Part shown: piece by piece, positions 9,819 through 17,951 of the stretch
How the letters are laid out: every line of letters begins with the position of its first letter
Position numbering within the stretch: the first letter of the stretch is position 1
Assembly (NCBI GenBank): GCA_963759095.1
Contig: CAVWYF010000022.1
Span: forward strand, 62,001 to 126,000
Length of the DNA stretch: 64,000 bases
From: Anderseniella sp963759095
GTDB lineage: Bacteria > Pseudomonadota > Alphaproteobacteria > Rhizobiales > Aestuariivirgaceae
Direction: 5' to 3'
Made by a program: the position numbers and the translations under genes
Notes under the pieces: generated by a model
Told to the model about the DNA's origin: nothing
What the model saw: only the letters and a program-made list of their open reading frames with translations
Databases searched by the model: none

Positions 9819-10562
9819 ATGAACAGCAAAAGTATTCGTCAGCTACTATCGCGCAGGCGGATGCTTTTCTTATCTGGCGCTGCTGCTGCTGGTGCAGCGG
9901 CAGGTGCCATCCAGATCGCTGGTCCCGGCAACGCACAGATTGGCGGTGAAGTGGATCTCATCCTGGTGTTGGCAGTTGACTGCTCCTATTCGGTGGATGC
10001 GCGTGAATTCCGGTTGCAGATGGACGGGATCGGTCAGGCCTTTCAGACCAGAGAAGTGCACCGTGCCATCGAGAGCGGGCAGCTCGGGCGCATTGCCGTA
10101 ACGGTGTTTCAGTGGTCGGATGCCGAGAACCAGGCCTTGTCCACGCCATGGACCATCATCGACGGCCCGGCCTCCGCCAATGCCTTTGCCCAGAAGATGT
10201 TTTCGGTTCAGCGGCAACTTGCCGAGGGCGGCACGGCAATCGGAGCAGCCTTGCAGTTTGCCGCTGCCGCTGCGATCGCAGCCCCGTTCACCGCCCTTCG
10301 GCGGGTCATCGACATCTCGTCCGATGGCCGCAACAACCGGGGCGAGATTGTCGAGGTCGCACGCGATGACGTGATTGCCCGCGGCATTACCATCAATGGA
10401 CTGGCCATCTTGAACGAGTGGCCGACACTTGATCACTATTTCCGAAAATCAATCATTGGCGGGCCGTATCACTTTGTGTTGCCCGCCAATGATTATGATG
10501 CTTACCGCGAGGCGATCTACCGCAAGTTGATCAAGGAGATCACTGGGCCGGGCTTGTCGTAG
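9819..10562 (+). CDS. Secreted DUF1194 (von Willebrand A-like) protein
   Basis: About 247 residues. The N-terminus (SRRRMLFLSGAAAAGAAAG) looks like a Tat or Sec signal, with cleavage near GNAQ. The mature part starts with a vWA-type strand and a D-x-S-x-S metal site (VDCSYS), then continues through the DUF1194 pattern to LNGLAILNEW. I chose the ATG at 9819, since earlier in-frame starts lie inside the permease gene. Its function is unknown. Metal-dependent protein binding in the periplasm is an inference from the fold. A paralogue lies at 28876-29685. It is probably the last gene of the polyamine-type operon. Confidence 0.82.
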   Translation: MNSKSIRQLLSRRRMLFLSGAAAAGAAAGAIQIAGPGNAQIGGEVDLILVLAVDCSYSVDAREFRLQMDGIGQAFQTREVHRAIESGQLGRIAVTVFQWSDAENQALSTPWTIIDGPASANAFAQKMFSVQRQLAEGGTAIGAALQFAAAAAIAAPFTALRRVIDISSDGRNNRGEIVEVARDDVIARGITINGLAILNEWPTLDHYFRKSIIGGPYHFVLPANDYDAYREAIYRKLIKEITGPGLS

Positions 10563-10568
10563 GCCTGA

Positions 10569-11078
10569 TCAGGCTGCTTCGGCCAGCAAAGCGTCCAGAT
10601 CCAGCCGCTCGGTGATCATGGCAAGTGTGCCGTCTTCATTTTGCGGCCAGTCGACCTCCGGCCGGTCCCAGTACAGCTCAACGCCATTGCCGTCCGGGTC
10701 GCGCAGGTAGAGAGCCTGCGACACCCCGTGATCGGATGCTCCTTCAAGCTCATAGCCCGCATTTCTTACGCGTTTCAGTGCATCAGCCAGATCAGCCCGT
10801 TCCGGGTACACGATAGCCAGGTGAAACAGGCCGGTGCTGCCGCGCGGCGGCGGTGAGCCGCCCTCGCTTTCCCAGGTATTGAGGCCGATATGGTGATGAT
10901 AGTCACCGGCAGCGATGAATGCCGCCTGTTCGCCATAGCGTTGTTTTACGCCGAAGCCCAGCACGCCCACATAGAATTCAAGGGCACGGTCAATATTGGA
11001 AACCTTCAGGTGGACATGGCCGATGCGGGCGCCGGCGGCAACAGGCGCTTGCGGGGTGGGGGCTATATTCTTGAACAT
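10569..11078 (-). CDS. VOC family protein (extradiol dioxygenase/glyoxalase fold)
   Basis: A 169-residue vicinal-oxygen-chelate protein. Ligands of the metal site are visible: His in GHVHLKVSNIDRA, His in YHHHIGLNTW and Glu in NGVELYWDRP, the last typical of CatE-like proteins. It could be a catechol-type dioxygenase or a detoxifying glyoxalase-like enzyme; the sequence does not decide. It lies downstream of the DoxX gene on the same strand, separated by a palindrome, and both are divergent from a LysR gene. Confidence 0.85.
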   Translation of the reverse strand: MFKNIAPTPQAPVAAGARIGHVHLKVSNIDRALEFYVGVLGFGVKQRYGEQAAFIAAGDYHHHIGLNTWESEGGSPPPRGSTGLFHLAIVYPERADLADALKRVRNAGYELEGASDHGVSQALYLRDPDGNGVELYWDRPEVDWPQNEDGTLAMITERLDLDALLAEAA

Positions 11079-11155
11079 TGGGGCGAACTCCTTAGATCAG
11101 GATGATTCTTGGTTGAGTTAAGCAAAAATCATAAACCTGATCCTTCCAAATTGAT

Positions 11156-11191
11156 GGAGCAACATGGGTTCAAGTGAACCCATGTTGCTCC
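11156..11191. repeat. Perfect palindrome abutting the DoxX stop (copy 2 of a dispersed family)
   Basis: A 36-base perfect inverted repeat: 17-base arms starting GGAGCAACATGGGTTCA around a two-base centre. It begins 3 bases past the stop codon of the minus-strand DoxX gene. A companion segment at 11125-11143 (AAAATCATAAACCTGATCC) closely matches one at 55865-55886, so the shared unit is larger than the hairpin. No T-run follows on either strand. It probably acts as an mRNA-end or read-through-limiting hairpin between DoxX and the VOC gene. Confidence 0.75.
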
Positions 11192-11194
11192 AGG

Positions 11195-11632
11195 TCACGC
11201 GTTGGCTGATGCTTTGCGGGCTTGCATATCATCTACCGCGAAGGCACCGCTGCCAAGCATGGCCTGTACGACCAGAACGACAGCCCAGAACAACGGGTAT
11301 TCCCAGCCGCCGCCCTGGTTGGAAAACACCCAGCCATTGCCGGAATGTGCCCACATGGCGCCAAGCAGGATAGGGACCATGGCGAGTGAGACCAGCCGGG
11401 TCTGGAAACCGGCGACCAGGGCCAGGCCGCCGATGATTTCGACAAACGCCGTGATGTAGGCAAGAAAGCCGGGCAGGCCGAGGGACTCAAAGAACCCGGC
11501 GGCACCAGGCAGGGTGAAGACAAAAACTTTCAAAAGCCCGTGCGCAACAGCGGCTATGCCTAGTGTGATGCGCAGCAGGGCGGTGCCGTTTGCGGTCAGT
11601 TGTTCATTGCTCATTGGTGTGAACCTTTCCAT
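11195..11632 (-). CDS. DoxX family membrane protein
   Basis: A 145-residue (or 139 from the ATG at 11614) inner-membrane protein with four hydrophobic segments and the DoxX pattern: RITLGIAAVAHGLLKVF near the N-terminus, ESLGLPGFLAYITAFVEIIGGLALVAG in the middle. DoxX proteins accompany thiol, quinone or redox-stress modules and are often controlled by LysR or MarR regulators. Here it is divergent from a LysR gene, with a palindromic operator candidate between them. Confidence 0.88.
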   Translation of the reverse strand: MERFTPMSNEQLTANGTALLRITLGIAAVAHGLLKVFVFTLPGAAGFFESLGLPGFLAYITAFVEIIGGLALVAGFQTRLVSLAMVPILLGAMWAHSGNGWVFSNQGGGWEYPLFWAVVLVVQAMLGSGAFAVDDMQARKASANA

Positions 11633-11674
11633 GAATTAAGTTTCGATGGCTGATAGATAGGATATTTGTTGCTG

Positions 11675-11708
11675 GAGATAATCTGCCGGCTGTGAGATAT
11701 ATTATCTC
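11675..11708. promoter_or_regulatory. Candidate LysR operator in the DoxX/LysR divergent region
   Basis: A perfect 15-base palindrome with arms GAGATA and TATCTC lies at 11694-11708, 16 bases before the LysR start. A further GAGATAAT half-site is at 11675-11682. This two-site arrangement between divergent genes is what an autoregulated LysR activator would use. The assignment is inferred from position and symmetry. Confidence 0.5.
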
Positions 11709-11723
11709 TTAACAGGGGATAAT

Positions 11724-12647
11724 ATGGATCGTCTTCGCGCCATTGAGGTATTTGTCACCATTGTTGATCACGGCAGTTTTGCAGCTGCTGCGGACACACT
11801 CGGCCTGTCACGCAATATGGCGTCGCGCCATGTCGCAGATCTTGAAGCCTATCTCGGCGCGCGCCTGCTGAACCGCACAACCCGTTCGCTCAGCCTGACC
11901 AGCACGGGGGCGGCCTATATTGAACGGGCACGGGAGATACTGGCGCAGCTTGACGAGGCAGACCGGGTTGCCGGTCTTCAGACCCTGACCCCGCAGGGTC
12001 GGTTGGCGCTGTCAGCGCCCATGTCATTCGGAGTGCGCCATGTAGCGCCGTACCTCACGCAGTACACGTCAGCCAATCCCAATGTCGCCGTGGACATATC
12101 GCTGAATGACCGCACCGTAGACCTGGTTGAAGAAGGTTTCGACGTCGCCATCCGCATCACCGGCAAGATGGCAGACTCCAGCCTGATTGCCAGGCGCATT
12201 GCCGGGACTGAAGTGATCCTGTGCGCAAGCCCCGGCTACATTGCAAACCATGGCAACCCCGAAACGCCGCGATGCCTGATCGACCATCGCTGTCTCGGGT
12301 ACACTTTTGGCCATGAAGGCAATGTATGGTCGCTGCGTGACGGTAAAGGCACGGCTGAGCAGGTGCGCATATCGCCGGCGGTCTCGGCAAACAGTGGTGA
12401 TGCCATAGAAGAAATTGCCATAGCAGGTGGTGGACTTGCCCTGCAGCCGGACTTCATTGCCAACCGGGATATTGCATCGGGCAAGCTGGTACGGGTGCTT
12501 CCGGGCTGGTCAGGTGGTGTGCTGAGCATCTATGCGCTGTGCGCCGGCAGGCTGTATGAACCCTTGAAAGTCCGCAGTTTCATGGACTGGATTGGCGGAC
12601 TTTACCGCCCGAAACCGCCATGGACTGTGGATTTTGAGCCGAAATGA
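11724..12647 (+). CDS. LysR family transcriptional regulator
   Basis: A 307-residue regulator of normal length. The N-terminal winged helix-turn-helix (GSFAAAADTLGLSRNMASRHVADLEAYLGARLL) is of the CrgA/DsdC-like subgroup, followed by a two-lobe effector domain. It is divergent from DoxX, which it probably controls, and overlaps the next gene's upstream frame at its stop codon. The effector is unknown; quinones or electrophiles would fit the DoxX/VOC neighbours. Confidence 0.93.
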   Translation: MDRLRAIEVFVTIVDHGSFAAAADTLGLSRNMASRHVADLEAYLGARLLNRTTRSLSLTSTGAAYIERAREILAQLDEADRVAGLQTLTPQGRLALSAPMSFGVRHVAPYLTQYTSANPNVAVDISLNDRTVDLVEEGFDVAIRITGKMADSSLIARRIAGTEVILCASPGYIANHGNPETPRCLIDHRCLGYTFGHEGNVWSLRDGKGTAEQVRISPAVSANSGDAIEEIAIAGGGLALQPDFIANRDIASGKLVRVLPGWSGGVLSIYALCAGRLYEPLKVRSFMDWIGGLYRPKPPWTVDFEPK

Positions 12648-12722
12648 GAAAAAATTGCAACGAGGACTTGGCAAATCAGTGGAAAAACTATGACAATAAT
12701 GTGACGGGCGGCACCCTGCGAT

Positions 12723-12770
12723 TTGATTTTCGACGGCAACTTGAAATTGATTTTCAACGGCAACCTGAAT
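12723..12770 (+). repeat. Two tandem 24-bp units upstream of the flavin oxidoreductase
   Basis: Two adjacent 24-base units, each beginning TTGATTTTC and containing ACGGCAAC, differ at three positions; a partial third unit follows. They lie between the LysR stop and the likely start at 12782. In the open frame they would encode a repeated F-D-F-R-R-Q-L-E-I-like peptide, but they are more likely leader DNA. Confidence 0.6.
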
Positions 12771-12781
12771 TTGATGTTCTC

Positions 12782-14791
12782 ATGAGCAATCCCTATCCGC
12801 ATCTGTTTACCCCGATTACCATCAACCACAAGCGGTTGAAAAACCGTATCGTGTTTGGTGCCCATACCAACAACATGGCCGAGAACGGATTACCGTCGCG
12901 GCGAACCAAGGCCTACTATGTTGAACGCGCCAAGGGCGGGGCCGGCATGATTGTGGTCGAGCCGGTGCCGGTGCATGCATCCGGTGTCCTGACCCGCGGC
13001 AATTTCCGGGCAAACGACGACGCCATTATTGCGCCGTTGCGCAAGATCAATGAAGCCTGCAGCACCTATGGCACAGTCATGCTGCACCAGCTTTATCATG
13101 TCGGCCAGCACGGTGACGGCGCCAACTCCTTTCATGCCAACTGGTCAGCCTCGGGCATGCCGTCCATGCACGATTCAGACGGTGGTCATGCTGTCAGCGA
13201 GGCAGAGATCGAGGAACTGATAGTCTCGTTTGTAGCTGCCGCCGACCGCGCCCAGCAGGCAGGGTTTGACGGCGTCGAAATCTTTGCCGCCTATCATTCC
13301 CTGGTCGATCAGTTCTGGACACCCTGGTCCAACCGGCGCGATGACAAGTGGGGCGGCAGTCTGGAGAACCGCGTGCGGTTTTCGGCTGAAATTCTCAAGC
13401 GCATCCGCGAGGCCTGCGGTTCCGACTTCATTATCGGCATGGCGGTGTCGGTGGACGAGATGGCCGAACCGGCTTTGTCACTGGAAGCCCTGAGCGAGAT
13501 AGCCGCCTGGCACGATGAGCGTGGCCTGATGGATTACGTGACCTGCGGCACCGGCAGTTATTTCCGTGACCAGCCGATTATCCCGACCCACATTCACGAA
13601 GGTGTTGAGGGCGCGCACCTGGCCGATCACCTCAAACACCAGATGCGCCATGCCCGGGTGCAAGCGGAAGCCGGCATTCATTCGCCTGAAAAGGCCGAAC
13701 TGGTCATCTCAACCGGCCAGGCGGACACCTGTTCCATGGTGCGCGCCCAGATTGCGGATCCGCATCTGGCCAACAAGGCACAGGCCGGCAATGGAGCCAG
13801 TATCCGCCCGTGTATTCACTGCAATCAGCAATGCATTGCGCGGCGCTACAAGGACTACTGGATTTCCTGCCTGGTCAATCCGTCCGTGGGGCGCGAATGG
13901 GAATGGCGCGGCGACAAGATAGCCAAGACTGAACGCCGCAAGTCGGTGCTGGTGGTAGGGGCAGGCCCGGCCGGCCTGGAAGCGGCACGGGTGGCGGCAG
14001 AAGCCGGCCACAAGGTCACGCTGATCGAGCGCGGGCCGATGATAGGCGGCCAATGGCATCTTGCCGGGCGTCAGCCGACGCGGTCAAAAATTGCAGACCA
14101 CATCAAATGGTACAGCCATGAGCTGGAGCGCCTGGGCGTTGATGTAAAGCTCGGCGAAGCCGCAACGCCGCTGACTGTGCGCCATCTTCACCCCGATCAC
14201 ATTATTGCGGCAACCGGCATCAAGCCGGTAACGTCTGGCTTCCAGCGGGCCTTGCCGATGAACGATGTGTTGCCGGGCCATGACGAGGCAAATGTCATCA
14301 GCTATCACACAGTGCTTGAGAACGGCGCGATGATCGGTGAGCGGGTGCTGGTGCTTGACGACCTGCATTCCTGGCGCGGTATCGGTACAGCACTGTATCT
14401 GGCCGAAGCCGGCCACAAGGTAACCGCCATGACGGCCAATGGCGTATTGGCAGCAGAACTTTCAGGAACCGGGGCAGACGATGTGGCGCGCGCGCGTTTT
14501 GCACGTCATGGCGGTGTTGCGCTCACCGATACTGCGCTGCAATCATGGGGCAAGCCGGACAATGAAGGCTCGGTTGCCCGATTTATAGATCTTCTGACTG
14601 GCGAAACCTTCGAGCGGAATTTCGAAACCCTGGTACTGGCGACGGTCGCCAGCCCCAACACGGAGTTTGCCGACGACATCCAGGCGCTCGGCGATTGTCC
14701 CCCGTTCGCCGTCGTGGGCGATTGCAACGCCCCGCGCAAGGCCCACATGGCCATCTACGAAGGCCGCAAGGCGGCACTGGCGATCGCCTAG
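12782..14791 (+). CDS. NADH:flavin oxidoreductase with Fe-S and FAD domains (2,4-dienoyl-CoA reductase/N-demethylase type)
   Basis: About 669 residues from the ATG at 12782. An old-yellow-enzyme TIM barrel (FMN) forms the first half. A 4Fe-4S motif (CIHCNQQC...C) follows, then a dinucleotide-binding domain starting VLVVGAGPAGLEAARVAAEAG. This three-part layout is that of 2,4-dienoyl-CoA reductase, trimethylamine dehydrogenase and the stachydrine demethylase group. Given methylated-amine genes elsewhere in the window, an N-demethylase is possible, but this is inference. An ATG at 12644 overlapping the LysR stop would add 46 low-complexity residues, so I reject it. Confidence 0.88.
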   Translation: MSNPYPHLFTPITINHKRLKNRIVFGAHTNNMAENGLPSRRTKAYYVERAKGGAGMIVVEPVPVHASGVLTRGNFRANDDAIIAPLRKINEACSTYGTVMLHQLYHVGQHGDGANSFHANWSASGMPSMHDSDGGHAVSEAEIEELIVSFVAAADRAQQAGFDGVEIFAAYHSLVDQFWTPWSNRRDDKWGGSLENRVRFSAEILKRIREACGSDFIIGMAVSVDEMAEPALSLEALSEIAAWHDERGLMDYVTCGTGSYFRDQPIIPTHIHEGVEGAHLADHLKHQMRHARVQAEAGIHSPEKAELVISTGQADTCSMVRAQIADPHLANKAQAGNGASIRPCIHCNQQCIARRYKDYWISCLVNPSVGREWEWRGDKIAKTERRKSVLVVGAGPAGLEAARVAAEAGHKVTLIERGPMIGGQWHLAGRQPTRSKIADHIKWYSHELERLGVDVKLGEAATPLTVRHLHPDHIIAATGIKPVTSGFQRALPMNDVLPGHDEANVISYHTVLENGAMIGERVLVLDDLHSWRGIGTALYLAEAGHKVTAMTANGVLAAELSGTGADDVARARFARHGGVALTDTALQSWGKPDNEGSVARFIDLLTGETFERNFETLVLATVASPNTEFADDIQALGDCPPFAVVGDCNAPRKAHMAIYEGRKAALAIA

Positions 14792-14971
14792 CGGGCGACG
14801 TTGGAGTGGATGAAACCAGGTCCGGATAATCCCCACGATTGACAGGTTTCTGAAGCGCTCAATATGAAATGCAGGCGGCAACACAATAACGATGCGGACT
14901 TCCGCGTCGACCGTCATCCATTCAAACCGCGCAGATAGGTTAGATCATTATGGGCCCAAAAGGGGGTTGGA

Positions 14972-15010
14972 AAAAATTAAGGGCCCCTGCCTTCTGGCAG
15001 GAACCCCTTT
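14972..15010 (-). terminator. Intrinsic terminator for the porin-like gene
   Basis: On the minus strand a C/G-rich stem (TTCCTGCC, loop AGAA, GGCAGGGG) is followed by CCCTTAATTTTTT. It lies just past the end of the broken barrel gene at 15037. Confidence 0.7.
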
Positions 15011-15036
15011 TCTCGCGTTGAAGCTGTAAGTTTAGC

Positions 15037-15945
15037 TTAGCAGCTTATTGAACAGGCAATCTGACCCCAACGAACAAAGTCGGGCAGATCAAGCGTAGCT
15101 CCCGTCCGGTCCTTATCCAGCAGCGTTGCACCGGAATTCATTGCAACCCTTATGCCGACCATGATCCGTTGCTCGGTCTGCTCATCGCCATCGAACTCGG
15201 CGTTTAGACCCGAGTAGGCCACGTAACCCGAGACACCGGAGTCGGGCCAGGTTGAGACTTGATGCTCTATCTCGGCACCCCATCCGATAACTTCACCGCT
15301 GTCTCCGTCAGCATCGCCTGACAAGACTGAAAATTCCGCCTGGAGTTTCGTATTCGGGCTCATGAAAAATCGTGCAACACCACGACCAAATATGCCTTCT
15401 TCGAATGTATCCTCGTCGTCATTATCGCCAGCAACAAAACCGACCTGTCCGTAAAGGGTAATATTGTTAATGTAGTACTGCATTTCCGCACCGGCAGTCA
15501 CGAAATGCGATAAATCATCGTCTTCGGAAAAGGACTGCCCCCACCCGACAAATGCGCCGAGCAAATATTGGTCTACCTCACGATAATTCAAATGCCCGCC
15601 CAGATACATCGAGGCAAAATGCTCACCATCTGAACTTAGATCGTCAACATAGTCGTAGTCAGGCGTCGTTTCGCCGCCAATGTCCAGTTGCAGGCTCCAG
15701 TTTTCGTTAAACGGGATATCTGCCAGCGCTTCCCCGCCGACCATGAACCGGTCGTCTTCCGAGGAGGTATCGAACGCTTCGTCAGTTGTCGTTGCCTGCC
15801 AATAAGATCCGAAAATGTCAAGAACACCGGAAATGCTACGCTGGGACGCAGACTAGTCAGCGGCCTGAGCCGTATTAGCTGCCCCCATTGCAATGGCAGC
15901 ACTTGATGCAGCTGCTAATCCTATAATCCTGAACTTGGTAAACAT
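15037..15945 (-). pseudogene. Outer-membrane beta-barrel (porin-like) protein interrupted by an in-frame amber codon
   Basis: Reading from the ATG at 15945 gives a clean signal peptide (MFTKFRIIGLAAASSAAIAM..., ending AAD at residue 30). Codon 31, at 15853-15855, is TAG. The same frame then continues without another stop for about 270 residues to 15037. The post-stop sequence starts SASQRSISG and shows alternating polar/aromatic barrel strands, acidic Asp-rich turns and several Tyr/Trp girdle residues, ending in an atypical Cys rather than Phe. No frame change is needed. Either a single nonsense mutation inactivated the gene, or TAG is read through. A CAG-to-TAG change would explain it. It has its own terminator downstream. 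Confidence 0.75.
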
Positions 15946-16115
15946 AATGCGCCCCTTCTTAAGACATTTTGTAGTGACTAAACCCTAGGCCACTAAGCCC
16001 AGCACAGCGATTGCTGTCAAAGGTAAAGGGTGCAAAATCCTCCGTCACATTAACTATTTTTGAAAGTGTTGCAAATTTGTCACACTTTCACCTTTTTGGC
16101 AGGAATAAATTCCTT

Positions 16116-17747
16116 TTATCTCTCTGTAAGGTACTTTTGATACGGGGTTGAGCAATGGGAATCATCTGAAACGCTCAAATCATCGATATGTTCATACTTG
16201 ATCCCCAAAAAATCCGCAATTTTTCCAATTTCTTGAGACGTATTGGAGACAATATCCCAATAATTAGTCAACATACATTTTTCAGGTATTTTGTTTATCC
16301 ATGTATCAATCATTGAATTATACCAATCTATTTCAAAAATCACATTTTTTATATCATAAGAATACATGTTTTGCCCTTCTTTATAATGTTTGCTAAAAAT
16401 TCTGAATGCTAAGTCCGGCTTGTTCCTTTTTATAAAGACAAATTTGGAATCTGGAATAATTTGCGACAATATTCCAACGTCCGATATCAGGCCTGGAGAC
16501 GTGGTTGTATAAAATTCAGAAGAATTACAATGCTGACTGAGCAGTTTTTCATAAAAGAACTCGAATTTTTCTTTTATGGCGGAAGGTAGAGCACTGGCTC
16601 GACGTATGCCCAAAAGGCCCGCTTCATGCGAGGCATACCGACTGGCGAGTTCAACGAGGTTGTTCTCGTATCCCGCCTGCGTTTGCGGGAGCGTACACAA
16701 CAGGCTTTCCGTCAAGGTCTTGCCTGACCTTGAGGCGCCGAGAATGAAAACAGGTCTCGCTTTGTGTCGGTGTGAATCCGCTTCCGTGCTGACTCCCTGG
16801 AATGACTTTGCCAGCTCAAGCAAGTCGTTTCGAGACTTCTTGTAGGCTTTAATGTCAAACGAAGCGGAGCTGGAAACCAGTTTGTTGGCAGAGATTAGCC
16901 ACTCCCACGCCTTGTCGCAGGTTCCGTTATTGTGATGGTAATTGGCCAACCCAAAGTGTAGACGCGCACTGTCTCGTTGATCTCCCTCTCGCTCTTGAAT
17001 CCTGATTTCGCTGACAAGCTTTTTTTCAACATCAATTCGCTTTCCGCTGTCATCAAGTTTGAAATTTGCCAATGAAATGAATGCCGGAATGAAATTATTT
17101 TCGATATTAACACATTGTTTCATCGATTTTATATACTCTTGGCTATTACCTATTTGATTTTGTGCCTTGCCTAATAGATAATAGTATTCTGGATTATTTG
17201 AATTTATCAAAATTGCTTTTTGTATTTGCTTGATGCACTGATTATACATTTTTCTAGTGTAATAGCATTCTCCGAGCAAATAGCGGGCTGCATCGGAAGC
17301 GGGATTGACTTTTACCGCTTCAGCGAGAGCCTTTACAGCCTGCTCAGGCGCGTCAAGGCCCAAGTGCACCTGTCCCAAACTGGTCAGGATCGACCAGTCC
17401 AGAGGGCTGAGCATATTGGCCCGAACCAGACTATCTAACGCTGGCCAGTAGGCGTTCCGCGCCATATGGATCAGACCAAGCATATGCTGCGCGCCGGAAT
17501 ATTCGGGATGCAGGCTGACCAACTGCTCGCAGGCTTTTACCGCCTTTTCCAGCTGACCCGATCTTCGATAATGATCTACACGGGACAGCTGTGTTCTGGC
17601 ATCTTCAATTGTCTTAAGCGGTGGGACGCTCGGCAGGGACCTTTCACTCTTGCCCAGTGTAGACAGTGAAGGCTTTCGGGATGCGTCAGTCTGCATCCAG
17701 TTCTTGCTGCGATTGTGTTTTTTCAGTTTTGAGATTTTTCGGGCCAT
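16116..17747 (-). CDS. TPR-repeat sulfotransferase family protein
   Basis: A 543-residue protein. Residues 55-300 contain tetratricopeptide-type helical repeats. Residues 333-345 (VFILGASRSGKT) form the 5'-phosphosulfate-binding loop of a PAPS sulfotransferase, and the C-terminal half has the sulfotransferase pattern through a late FLGIKYE segment. It probably transfers sulfate to a carbohydrate, lipid or protein. The N-terminus is very basic. The second half is clearly AT-rich compared with its neighbours, which suggests transfer. It stands alone, with no glycosyltransferases nearby. Confidence 0.8.
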   Translation of the reverse strand: MARKISKLKKHNRSKNWMQTDASRKPSLSTLGKSERSLPSVPPLKTIEDARTQLSRVDHYRRSGQLEKAVKACEQLVSLHPEYSGAQHMLGLIHMARNAYWPALDSLVRANMLSPLDWSILTSLGQVHLGLDAPEQAVKALAEAVKVNPASDAARYLLGECYYTRKMYNQCIKQIQKAILINSNNPEYYYLLGKAQNQIGNSQEYIKSMKQCVNIENNFIPAFISLANFKLDDSGKRIDVEKKLVSEIRIQEREGDQRDSARLHFGLANYHHNNGTCDKAWEWLISANKLVSSSASFDIKAYKKSRNDLLELAKSFQGVSTEADSHRHKARPVFILGASRSGKTLTESLLCTLPQTQAGYENNLVELASRYASHEAGLLGIRRASALPSAIKEKFEFFYEKLLSQHCNSSEFYTTTSPGLISDVGILSQIIPDSKFVFIKRNKPDLAFRIFSKHYKEGQNMYSYDIKNVIFEIDWYNSMIDTWINKIPEKCMLTNYWDIVSNTSQEIGKIADFLGIKYEHIDDLSVSDDSHCSTPYQKYLTER

Positions 17748-17951
17748 GATCTATCTTGCTGCCTGTGTTTTTTCCAGTTAATCGCACGGTCAACCGGGGG
17801 TGTCAAAGTGTGATCAGCCCGTTTAGATCGGTCCCGTTTCCGATGCGGGGGTCAACGGTTCAAAACGCCGGATATGCTAAAATTGATGGGTTAGGCAGAT
17901 CAATGCAGGTTGCAACATTGAGCCACGTCGCAGTTTGTGGATTCAGTTGCG

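Noticed and set aside
12644..12781. Extended N-terminus of the flavin oxidoreductase
   Set aside because: The first 46 residues are low complexity and come from the tandem repeat; the family start matches the ATG at 12782.
15636..15902. An 88-residue minus-strand frame over the porin signal peptide
   Set aside because: The signal peptide and barrel are in one other frame separated only by the amber codon, so this is an out-of-frame shadow and no frameshift is needed.
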